DNA of 64,000 bases from Ahaetulla prasina (lineage: Eukaryota > Chordata > Lepidosauria > Squamata > Colubridae). Under the pieces are notes generated by a model. It searched no databases, was not told where the DNA came from, and saw nothing but the letters and a program-made list of their open reading frames with translations. The translations under genes and the position numbers were made by a program. Positions 55,131 to 64,000 of this stretch are shown here, in pieces. The stretch's first letter is position 1; each line of letters begins with the position of its first letter. Location: the NCBI RefSeq assembly GCF_028640845.1, contig NC_080543.1, positions 98,941,825-99,005,824 on the forward strand, given 5' to 3'.

Positions 55131-55392
55131 TTTTTTAAAATAATTTTTATTAAATAAGGTTTTTTAAAAAATTAAAAAAGAAATTTTTACAATTTCCTTC
55201 TTTTCAACACTTTCGCATCAGTAAACATTTCGTACATATCTATTTTTCTCCTTTACTTCAATTTACATTTATACATATTATTCTAATATTGATTTATATG
55301 CATAAAGATAACAATGTACTCAATTTCAATCATACTTTCTGTGTCCGTTCCATTTCCACTTGTTTGTTATTACATTTACAATGTATACAAGG
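55131..55392 (-). mobile_element. L1-type 3' end insertion with 13-bp target duplication
   Basis: The 13-mer CATACTTATTTCT flanks the segment exactly (55118-55130 and 55393-55405). On the minus strand the insert ends in A-rich text (AATAAAAATTATTTT then A-run), as expected of L1-style retroposition. The 262-bp body is non-coding and probably a 3' UTR piece. Confidence 0.8.
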
Positions 55393-55795
55393 CATACTTA
55401 TTTCTATCGTTTAATAAGAATGTATTTGTTTATTTAAATTGTGGTGCAGAGAATCATTTTTTAACCCATCATGGCAAGCTGACTTTGTAACTTGGGAGGA
55501 CGGACAGATGGAAACAGTGGCTATTGCTCTGAGCTTTATGTCAAATCCCTCAACACAGTAAGAGCATGGAGGAGCACAGTGGAGGGAACAAGGATTCAGC
55601 ATAGACCAACTGCAAGGACAGTTCATCAGTGGGTATGATGAAGCTTTGAAAAATGAAACTATTAATTTCTACTCTGTCATTCTAGTTACTATTACAGATC
55701 TACTCTGTCATTCTAGTTACTATTAAGGATGATTAACAAATGTTTGAAAAAAGGAAATAGACTCGTAAAACATTCCTGATCATTAGATATATAGA

Positions 55796-56147
55796 TAAAG
55801 GTAAAGGTTCCCCTCGCACATATGTGCTAGTTGTTCCCAACTGTAGGGGCGGTGCTCATCTCCATTTCAAAGCTGAAGAGCCAGCGCTGTTCAAAGACAT
55901 CTCCATGGTCATGTGGCCAGCATGATTAAATGCCAAAGATGCACAGAACGCTGTTACCTTCCCACCAAAAGTGATCCCTATTTTTCTACTTGCATTTTTT
56001 ATGTGCTTTCGAACTGCTAGGTTGGCAGAAGCTGGGACAAGTAACAGGAGCTCACCCCATTATGCAGACTAGGGATTCGACCTGCTGAACTGACGACCTT
56101 TTGATCGACAAGCTCAGTGTCTTAGCCACTGAGCCACTGTGTCCCTC
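55796..56147 (-). mobile_element. Sauria-type SINE, copy 3
   Basis: Colinear with the copies at 7454 and 17149, with more substitutions. The minus strand runs from GGGACACAGTGGCTCAGTGG to the (CCTTTA)n tail, with GTCGAATCCC as the B box. A target duplication is not clear. Confidence 0.85.
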
Positions 56148-57736
56148 TAATATACAGGTAGATCAGTACAAAGAAAGAAGATTTTAACTCAACTTCAGCA
56201 AAACCTTAGAAGGGGATAAAAAAGAGAAGAGAAAAAGAGAGAGGCACCACACAACAGAAAAAGGAAGGGCTAAAGAGAAAGATATGTGAAAGAAGGAAAG
56301 CCATAATTCAGGCTGAACTATGAGAAAAAGTTGCAAGGTGAGACACTAAGCAGCTAGAAATCAATCATCCAATTCCCTGCAAAATTAAAAGTATAATGGA
56401 ATAAAGAAAAAAAATGCTAATTCTTGACAAGTCTTACCCTCTACCTATAACCCATAATCTTATAAATCACATTTAGAATGACGTTTTTAATTCTTGTTCA
56501 TAAATTAATGGTTCCATCTGTAGTCTAATAGCTTCTTGTAAGATTTGTATTTAGGTTACAACAGCAATCTATATTGTGTCTGGTGTCACTAATTTTAAAT
56601 GCATTTTTTTATACAGAGATACAGATGCATAGAAGCCACCAAGCAATTACTAAAATAGCTTCCAGATCTCCTTAAGCGTAAATAAGTCTCCAATTGTTTC
56701 TGTCCATCCAGAGTGATCAGGCAGAGTGGGTGTCCTCCAGGTCCCTTCAATTAAATGTTGTCATCTTACAGAACCAAGGAAACATGCCTTCTCTGATGCA
56801 AACCTTGTCCTCTGGATCAGCAGCCCCCCCGAGATACATATGGCACCCACCCTTCAACTGTTCCAGAGGTTTCCTAAAACCTGGCTTTGATCCCAGGCCT
56901 CGGATTTGGGTGGAATCTCTGGCAATTTTCTTTTTCTGGATCTTATTTATGTGGTTTTGCCTGGGTGGTCAGGTTCTTTTTTAAATTACATACTTTTAAA
57001 AATTATGTATTCTTCTAAATATTGTAAAAGCTACCAGAATCTTTTTGGAGACAGGCAGTCTAAACTCCTACAAATGAAATCAAATAAATAATCGTAAAAA
57101 GATTAACTGCTGACATTTTTATTTTTAATATTTGACAGTTCTTATTAAGCACATATCTGATGAACCGATTGCATTATTTTTTTTATAGTAAATTGATTGA
57201 ACTTTACAATTAAAAAAATAAAAACTAGCACACACTAAAAAATTAAAAGAATAAAAAGAAAATATATAAAATGCAGGGGAAAAAAGGGAATTCCTCTTTA
57301 AAACAAGTGTAACAATTTTAGTAACTTATCACCTTCCTTTAAAATACAAAAAGTAATCTTTTCTTCCCATATCTCATTTCTTATTATAAAGAAACTTTTA
57401 AAGCCGCATCTTCCCTTTACCTTTAACAATCTTTTTCCTTAATCCCATCAAATAATATCCTAGGACTTGATTTTTTTTCCTCATGTCTCTTTCTTTGTCC
57501 TTTCTCACAAAATTCTTCCAAACTTTAACAAATATTTTTTGTAAATTCAATATTAAAAAATTATTTACAATACCCTTTTAGTTTGTTAAGACATCAGCTG
57601 GTTTCATTTGTATCTCCAGTATACAATATATACTGGTATGAAGTATATTGGTATACTGAAAAAGAACCAGGTTATGTTTAATAAATTCACCAAAGAAAGA
57701 TTTTATATATATATATATCTGGAGAAGAACTAGACA
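56148..57736. other. non-coding stretch
   Basis: AT-rich. 57120-57560 has the look of an old LINE 3' region (long A/T runs, ACAAAATTCTTCCAAACTTT) but cannot be assigned. The plus-strand frame at 56694-56984 has no domain I can support. Confidence 0.4.
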
Positions 57737-57744
57737 TTGTAAAC

Positions 57745-57948
57745 CAGTGGTGAAATGCAGCTGATTCTATCTGGCTTGGGCAAACCAATAGCGCCAGAGG
57801 CAGGAGACTCCGTCTACCTGCCCAGATATCATCACGTCCAGTTTTTGACCCTCTGCGCATGCACAGAAGGCTCTGTGCATGTGTGGAGGAGGTGCATGTA
57901 TGCTCACATTTGCAAACTGGTAGCAAAAGTAAGTGGATTTCACCCCTT
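57745..57948. mobile_element. hAT MITE, 204 bp
   Basis: It begins CAGTGGTGAAATGCAGC and ends GGATTTCACCCCTT. The flanking 8-mers TTGTAAAC (57737-57744) and TTGTAGAC (57949-57956) match at 7 of 8. The interior resembles the 8319 copy (CTCTGCGCATGCACAGAAGG, TTTGCAAACTGGTAG) more than the 297-bp type. Confidence 0.85.
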
Positions 57949-58039
57949 TTGTAGACCACTGCATATATTGTACCTTAGCCAATGGATCTCAATGGAAAGC
58001 AATACCATAAAGGAAATTGGTGTGTTTGTTAAATGTAGT

Positions 58040-58585
58040 TGGCAGGCATTTAGAAGCTAAGCATAACTTTCAAGAACAACCTCTCCTATACCTGAAGAGA
58101 AAAGTTTTCAATCAGTGTGCGTGGCGTGTTCTAACTTCTGCCAATGAAACATGGACACTAACCTCACAATTAATACAAAAGTTACAAAAGAAGAGCCATG
58201 CTTGGCATTACAAGACAAGATAGAAAGATCTGCACATGGATTAGAGAACAAAGGACAGTATATGAGTTTACTCTCATCAAGAATTGAAATGGAAATGGGC
58301 TGGTCACATAGCAAGAAGAACTGATGGCATGTGGACCAAGGCAGTCATAGAATGAATTCCACTTGACAAAAAGTGTCCACAAAAAAAGATCTAAAACAAG
58401 ATGACATCAGCAAGTGTTGCAGGCCCAATTGGCAAAAGAAAGCTTAGTACTGTATTGGTTGAAAACATATGGAAGAGGCCTTCATCCTGCATTGGATAGA
58501 CAATGGCTAAAATGATGGAGATGATGGTGATGATGATGAAGAAGTAGGAGGAGGAGGAGGAGGAGGTGGTGGTGGTGGTGGTGGT
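58040..58585 (+). mobile_element. RTE-clade LINE 3' end
   Basis: The plus-strand translation gives LKRKVFNQCAWRVLTSANET, WTLT, then after stops LKWKWAGHIARRTDGMWTKA and an IWKRPSSCIG-like end. These are the C-terminal motifs of RTE-type reverse transcriptase proteins (VFNQCVLPVLTYGAETWTLT, WAGHIARRTDNRWT). A run of GATGAT, GGA and GGT repeats (58516-58590) follows, as is usual at RTE 3' ends. Confidence 0.85.
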
Positions 58586-58599
58586 GAAGAAGAAGATAC

Positions 58600-58800
58600 C
58601 ATGGGTGAAATGCTACCAGTTTGGGCTGGTTCGCCTGAACCGGTAGTAAAAAATGTAAAAAAAAAAAGTTTTGATGATCAGCTGAGCAACACGCAATCGT
58701 CAGAGGTTGGTTTTTCCCCCCACTTTTTTAGCATTTTTTACTACCTATTTGCCTAAGCCGGTAGTTTACAAATATCCTTCCATATATCCAATGTTAAAAG
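58600..58800. mobile_element. hAT MITE fragment
   Basis: GGGTGAAATGCTACCAGTTT and CCTGAACCGGTAGTAAAAAA, with CCGGTAG repeated near 58760, resemble the end segments of the MITE family. Neither a clear right terminus nor a duplication was found. Confidence 0.4.
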
Positions 58801-59121
58801 GTTTTGCCTTTAAGTATAATTTTTAGTTCCTTTTGGTTCCCTCTAGTGTCCAACCTTCAAAATGCAATCTTATCATATTTTTTAAGTATTCAAAACAACA
58901 GCATTTTCCTATGGGAAGGTTTCTTTTAATTACTTTCAAAATCTTATTTCAAATCCATCTGAACCCTTAGTCTGTTTGTAACTTTTCGCAATCAACATTC
59001 TAATCACCGTTTTGTTGTTTATTTAAAAAAGAGTTCTTAAATTTGTCTTTAAAACTTCTTTTTCTAAGGATTAAAGGAAACTCACCTGGTGTAATAAAAA
59101 TAGTCATTCTGAAGGTTCCTA

Positions 59122-59344
59122 ATGGTGTGGTGGCCTAGAAGTGGAGCTTTTGCCTCACAATCAGGAGGCTGTGAGTTTGATCATAGGTAGAGTAGATATT
59201 TCTCTCTCTGGTCACATTGAGAATATATCTGCTGAATATAACTGCATTGGCGACAGGAAGGGCATCCAGCCAGTAAACACTCAGCTCCATTCAGTTGCCC
59301 AGACTCCACCCCGCAAGGCATTATGAGATCATTAAAAGAAGATG
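59122..59344 (+). mobile_element. tRNA-derived SINE with RTE-type tail
   Basis: TGGTGTGGTGGCCTAGAAGT and the B-box-like GAGTTTGATCAT form the head. GGCGACAGGAAGGGCATCCA and GACTCCACCCCGCAAGGC form the body, which ends in GAAGATG text. The 16-mers ATTCTGAAGGTTCCTA (59106-59121) and ATTCTGAAGGTTTCTA (59345-59360) differ at one base and are the target duplication. Confidence 0.85.
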
Positions 59345-59360
59345 ATTCTGAAGGTTTCTA

Positions 59361-60787
59361 GTATCTGAAAAGCTGTTAACAAGCAACTTCCAAAAGTGTT
59401 TAAGAAAGGAAGTATATGAACCTCCTGGTGTTTTCATTAAGACAGATGTTGGGCAGTCTCCTTATGAGGAGCAACTGTCTGGAGCACTTGTGGGCAATCC
59501 CAAGTCCTCTCCTTGTTCAGCTCAGCCAAAAAATGTCTCATCTTGAGATGCATTGGTTGACATGACAAACATACATCTGCCTCTGTCCCCAGAGGATACC
59601 TAGGCTTTCTATGTGGAATAAATACCTTTAAAAATCATAGTTTTTCCATCAGAATATAGCCATATCCAAGTCCCAAAATGACTCTAAGAATCTAATTTTG
59701 GCTTATTTATCTAATTTACCCCACTCTGTAAATTTGCAAGTCTTCAACTGCCACTGAAATGGACACTTTGCCCAATAAGTGAATCAAAAACAGGAGAGGA
59801 GCTGAATCCAAATTGAAAAATACTGTTCAATTTCTTATACTTGAGCTTGGTACTGAAAAGTACTGCCTCCTTCGATGAACAATATTATACATTAACAATG
59901 CACTTAAATAGCAGCCTTTAACCACAGACCCATAACTGTGTGCTCATGGGTGTGAATGTGTATGATTGTTTTGCTTTAAAAGTGAACCATGCATGTATGC
60001 CCAGATCAAAATAATTGAAGTTCCATAATGTTGGGGGTAGGGAGAGAAGAGAGAGCAATTTCTTCTTCATGAAAGCATGATAAATAATTAATCAATGTAG
60101 CCATGTGGCAGTTTGAAATGCAAATATGATGGCTGAAGGTACAGTGCTTGCCATCAAGAAGAAAATGATGTGACTGAAATATACAACCTGTTCTACCTGC
60201 TGATTGGGAAAAAAAGCTTGGATGAAACAGAGCCAGCCAAGAGCCTCCTTGGCCACTCCTAATACCTGCCTTTGACCTGACATTTGCTTTCATGTCCTGT
60301 CCCAAAACAGCTCTTGCTTTAAAAAATGATGAAAGGAGAACTTACCGTACATTGGAAAAAGAAGAACACAACCTGCAGAAAATTTTCCTCTGGGTTGCAG
60401 GCTGCTGGAGAAAAGTCTCTTTAAAGTCTCCTTTCCTTTTCCTTTTTTTTTTTTTTTTGTCTTTCATTATTATTAATTTGCAGACTTTTCTTTGCTATCC
60501 ACATTCTCTACAGTCATTCCCACAAATAGTTTCATGACTCAGGAGGTGACATCAACTTGTGAAAGAACAAAGGAAGGAGGATGGCATCCTGTATGCACGT
60601 AGTTAAGCAAAAGAAGTATTTTTTTACTTATCAAACTTGCCTATCAGCAAGGATCTTTTTGTGCAGCAGGTAAGAATTGAGCTAGTAAGGCATTGATCTG
60701 CACTGCAGAGACATAAAGTTTAAAGCTCAGATCCTCCACACTAGAGTTTGCTTGGAAGATTCCATTGGAATAGGGAGGACAATCTCA
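59361..60787. other. non-coding stretch
   Basis: No repeat or gene recognised. Minus-strand frames at 60006-60305 and 60092-60283 overlap in different phases and have no domain. Confidence 0.45.
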
Positions 60788-61078
60788 AGGCACATCTTTT
60801 CATTCAAGACACATCTTTTCATTCGCGCGGGGCTGGCTTAAATTTTAAATTTTAAATTACATAAATTTTATCGATTTTAATTTTTTTACTAATTTTAAAT
60901 GGGGTTTTGGTTTTTATAAATTTTTAAAGTTCTAGGCTAATTATAATAAGTTTTTTTAACTTGCATTTTAAATTGTATACTGTAGTGTCTGTATTTTATT
61001 GTTGCCTGTACACCGTCCTGAGTCCTTCGGGAGAAGGGCGGTATAAAAATCAAATAAATAATAAAATAAATAATAATA
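60788..61078 (+). mobile_element. L2 LINE 3' end
   Basis: It starts in the last codons of the L2 protein (CATCTTTTCATTCGCGCGGG, colinear with the TATTTATTTACTCATGCGGG end at 11020) and continues through the T-rich 3' UTR to the CCGTCCT...AGGGCGG hairpin and (AATA)n. A SAAGACACATCTTTT-like block is doubled at its left border. Confidence 0.8.
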
Positions 61079-61529
61079 AGGTAGGCAGAATGGGCAGGCC
61101 CTGAGTCAATGTGTTCTCCAGGAGCTGCTGAAGCTGACTGAGTCTTGGCAGCCTCCATTAGAAATGTTTATTGGCTAGATGAGGGCAGGAATAAACCTGG
61201 CCATTCAGAAAGAGTCATATGTTTATTGGAATTGACTTGTACTGCTAGTCCTTGAACACCTGAAATGTTCAGAGGCAGAGGCAGTTTACAAGGCTGGTTC
61301 CAAATGTCTTCTGAATACAGTGGACATGTATGTTTCTTGGTCATCTTCTAACAGGAATGGAGAAACGGTGCCCTCCAACTATTGCCGAATTATTATTGCA
61401 CAATCGCACAGTGTATCACTAGCTACTGAAGGGGCTTACTGGAAACGGTAGGTTAGCGACATCTGAACGAACATGGTTTGTCTGTTGTCTGCTTGTAGTG
61501 CATGCAGTTCTAATCTATTTAAGATCAAG
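61079..61529. other. non-coding stretch
   Basis: No recognised feature. Confidence 0.45.
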
Positions 61530-61800
61530 AATTATCAGAATAATAAAATAACTGTGTTGGAAAGGACTTTGGAGGTCTTCTAGTCCTACCTCCTGCTCAA
61601 GCAGGAGATCCTATACCATTTCAGACAAATGGCTATCCAATCTATTCTTAAAAATCTGCAGTGTTGGAGCTCTCTCAGTTTCTGAAGGCAAGCCGTCCCA
61701 CTGATTAATTGTTCTGTCAGGAAATTTTTCTTTATTTCTAGGTTGGTTTTTTCATTGATTAATTTCCATCTATTGCTTCTTGTTCTGCCTTCAGTCTAAA
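61530..61800 (-). mobile_element. CR1 LINE 3' end
   Basis: The plus-strand text TTGGAAAGGACTTTGGAGGT, CTTCTAGTCCTACCTCCTGC, CCTATACCATTTCAGACAAA and TTAATTGTTCTGTCAGG is the reverse complement of the CR1 end and matches 19290-19500. Only the 3' UTR part remains. Confidence 0.8.
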
Positions 61801-62044
61801 GAGGTGTCAAAAATTGTTGTTACTTGCTCACTCACATGTCACTAAGATTTACATGAAGATGTGGTATTCTGTAGCAAAGATATGTCTGTAAAATCTGAAA
61901 GGATACAAATGCTTTTTCACAGAAATGTATTTATCTTAACCCATTGCTGATGTTAGGTACAGTATACCAAGTTTTATTGTGACAAAGTATCTTTACATCC
62001 AAAAATGACCTCTTACAAAATCATATATGCAACTATTGTTTTGT

Positions 62045-62318
62045 TTTTGTTTGTTTTGTTTGTTTACATTTATTCCCCGCCCTTCTCCGAAGACTCAGGG
62101 CGGCTTACAATGTATAAGGCAATAGTCTCATTCTATTTGTATATTTTTTTTTTTTACAAAGTCAACTTATTGCCCCCCAACAATCTGGGTCCTCATTTTA
62201 CCTACCTTATAAAGGGTGGAAGGCTGAGTCAACCTTGGGCCGGGCTCGAACCTGCAGTAATTGCAGGCTTTGTGTTCTAATAACAGGCTTCTCTATTGCC
62301 TGAGCTATCCCGGCCCTA
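62045..62318 (-). mobile_element. tRNA-derived SINE with L2-type tail, full length
   Basis: The minus strand starts GGCCGGGATAGCTCAGGCAA (A box) and has the B box GGTTCGAGCCC near 62246. It passes through AATAAGTTGACTTTGTA and ends with the CCGCCCTGAGTC...GGGCGGGG hairpin and an (AAAC)n tail. Its 3' end matches the L2 LINE tails here, which suggests L2 mobilised it. The frame 62005-62280 across it is not a gene. Confidence 0.85.
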
Positions 62319-62531
62319 AATATTTAAATATTATTTAAGGATAACTAAAATATAGATGTTCATTTCATACAATGTCAGAATAAGACTCTTTGTGCCCTCT
62401 CTTGTAGTGCCTGCAATTTTATCCCGGCCCTAAATAATTAAATATTATTTAAGGATAACAAAAATATAGATGTTCATTTCACACGCCAGAATAAGACTCT
62501 TTGTGCCCTCTCTTGTAGTGCCTGCAATTTT
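62306..62531. repeat. tandem duplication, 114-bp unit
   Basis: Units start at 62306 and 62420 with TATCCCGGCCCTAAA and both end CTTGTAGTGCCTGCAATTTT. They differ by a few substitutions and a short indel. The first 12 bases of each unit are the 5' head of the adjacent SINE, so the duplication took in the SINE border. Confidence 0.9.
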
Positions 62532-62890
62532 GGTTTGTAATTTAAAAAAAAAAAAAAAAAGGATTATGGGATATTATATCTTTTGTGTTTTGACATTTAA
62601 TTCCTCCCATTAAAATAAAGTACATGATAGAAGTAAAAAATCCAAATCTTCCTTAAGTTTGCTGTTGAAGTTTTTCCCATTGCATTTCAGTAAAATATTT
62701 AAAACCGTAACATTGAATACAGCTATTTCGGCCCCCCAGAAAAGTGAACCTTTCTACCTCAAAATTAATTTAATCTAAGCTAAATAAAATGTGCAGAACC
62801 TTCATACATAACTTTGAATTGAACCTAAAATACCTGGAAGTTGTGTCCTCTAATATGGAACCACATATCTGGTCATAGTCAAACAATAGC
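62532..62890. other. non-coding stretch
   Basis: An A-run near 62543-62560, then ordinary AT-rich DNA. Nothing recognised. Confidence 0.45.
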
Positions 62891-62929
62891 CAGCATTGGG
62901 ATTCTGGAAACTGAAGCCCATACCTCTTA

Positions 62930-63648
62930 AAGTTGACAAAATACACCACAAACCACTTTTTGGTAAGAAAGAAAATCATGGGATAGACAGCATCATCATC
63001 AGATGGATTTATAACTGGCTAGAGGACATGACCAAGCACATTCAATGTGTAGACCTCAATGGAACTGCATCTACACAGAGGGAAGTACGCAGTGGGGTAC
63101 CCCAAGGCTCTGTTTAAGGCCCAATAGTGTTCAACATTTTCATCAATTATTTGGATGAGGGAATAGAAGGGGAACTCATCAAATTTGCAGATGATACCAA
63201 ATTGGCAGGAATAGACAACACTACAGAAGATAGGCTTAAGATACAGAAGGATCTTGACAGACTTGAACATTGGGAGCTATCTAAAAAAATGAAATACAAT
63301 GGTGAAAAATGTAGGGTTCTACAGAAAAACCAAATGCACAGATATAATATAGTTGGTAGCTGGCTCAACAGTAGTAACTGTGAGAGAGGTCTTGGAGTTG
63401 TAGTGGACAGCCACTTAAATATGAGCCAGCAGTGTGCTGCAGCTGCCAAAAATGCCAACACAGTTCTAGGCTGTATTAACAGAGGGATAAAATCAAGATC
63501 ACATGAAGTGTTAATATCATTTTATAATGCCTTCGTAAGATCACACTTGGAATACTGCATCCAGTTTTGGTCACCACCATGTAAAGAAGATGTTGAGACT
63601 CTAGAAAGAGTGCAGAGAAGAGCAACAAAGATGATTAGTGGAGGCTAA
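62930..63648 (+). pseudogene. CR1 LINE reverse transcriptase fragment
   Basis: One reading phase is open from 62896 to 63648 apart from TAA at 63115-63117. Motifs in order: IRWIYNWLEDMTK, REVRSGVPQGSV (before the stop), FNIFIN, then ELIKFADDTKLAG with the catalytic DD at 63190-63195. After that come LDRLEHWE, ERGLGVVVDSHLNMSQQCAA, VRSHLEYCIQFWSPPCKEDV and ERVQRRATKMI. This is the palm-to-thumb part of a CR1-type RT. It is cut off at about 63650, where unrelated sequence begins, and the endonuclease is missing. Confidence 0.9.
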
Positions 63649-63649
63649 A

Positions 63650-64000
63650 ACATACATATATATTATAAAGGAAAAGATGCTACATTTATTAGAATTCAGT
63701 AGCTTGCAACACAACAAATGTTGAAATATATACTTCAGTCTACTACATTGAACATATTTTTGAAAATAACCCACTTTCTATTTCCTAGTGGCATTAAACA
63801 TTAAAATACTGTTAAGTGTATGTCAAAATTTCAAAATATATTTCAAAATCTCTCTCCTCCCTTCCTCTAAAGATATTTATTTCATTGTTTCAAAATCTCT
63901 TGAATTGTACATCTCTAACTTATTTCCATCCTTAATTTCATCTGACATTAAGTAAAAATCTTGTCATTTCTTGTCTTATTCTAAAAGATAATTACTAGCT
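63650..64000. other. non-coding flank
   Basis: AT-rich sequence after the CR1 truncation point. No feature recognised. Confidence 0.45.

Noticed and set aside
1..64000. CRISPR arrays, bacterial operons, phage or plasmid features
   Set aside because: Nothing of this kind is present. Direct repeats found are microsatellites, target duplications or local tandem duplications.

Overview
This window is vertebrate nuclear DNA, most likely from a squamate reptile and probably a snake. The evidence is the repeat mix: three tRNA-headed SINEs of the Sauria-SINE type with a CCTTTA-type tail, a BovB (RTE) LINE 3' end, and L2, CR1, RTE, R4-type and L1-type LINE pieces lying side by side. There are also many hAT and Tc1/mariner-like MITEs. 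The background is AT-rich and no host protein-coding exon could be recognised. The recognisable long reading frames belong to transposable elements; most other open frames are chance frames inside repeats.

Layout. 0.45-5.02 kb is a complete Ty3/gypsy LTR retrotransposon on the minus strand. Its 190-bp LTRs differ at one base. It has a 5-bp target duplication, a tRNA-Ser-type primer site and a polypurine tract, but its gag and pol frames are broken many times. 5.2-8.7 kb carries a Tc1-like MITE, a 62-bp hAT MITE, SINE copies, and a tRNA-SINE split by a hAT MITE. 8.9-11.27 kb is a 5'-truncated L2 LINE with only two in-frame stops across about 640 codons. 12.5-19.7 kb is mostly non-coding, with palindromes, a Sauria-type SINE with a perfect 13-bp target duplication, a BovB 3' end split by a hAT MITE, and a CR1 tail. 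21.16-25.15 kb is a roughly 4-kb minus-strand LINE of the CR1/Jockey group, with an internal 201-bp tandem duplication and a nested L1-type insertion.

25-36.7 kb is mostly unique DNA with scattered MITEs. 36.7-39.25 kb is repeat-poor, complex sequence that may be conserved regulatory DNA. 40.06-46.75 kb holds an L2 3' end, several R4-type fragments, a TIR element with nested palindromes, a second CR1-group LINE 3' end and a SINE. 46.30-47.08 kb is a solo LTR with a 5-bp target duplication and a LINE 3' end inserted in it. 48.6-50.7 kb holds L1-type and other retroelement C-termini. 50.78-54.74 kb holds two hAT MITEs of about 490-500 bp on either side of a second candidate regulatory segment (52.56-52.96 kb). 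55-64 kb holds an L1-tail insertion, a Sauria-type SINE, a hAT MITE, an RTE 3' end, an RTE-tailed SINE, an L2 tail, a CR1 tail, an L2-tailed SINE with an adjacent 114-bp duplication, and a CR1 reverse-transcriptase fragment.

The features do not form a coordinated gene system. What links them is mobile-element biology: SINEs sharing 3' tails with LINEs present in the same window, MITE families with shared ends but unrelated interiors, and nested insertions that give relative ages. I found no evidence of a new defence, toxin or metabolic system. All family names come from motif recognition by eye, without database searches.
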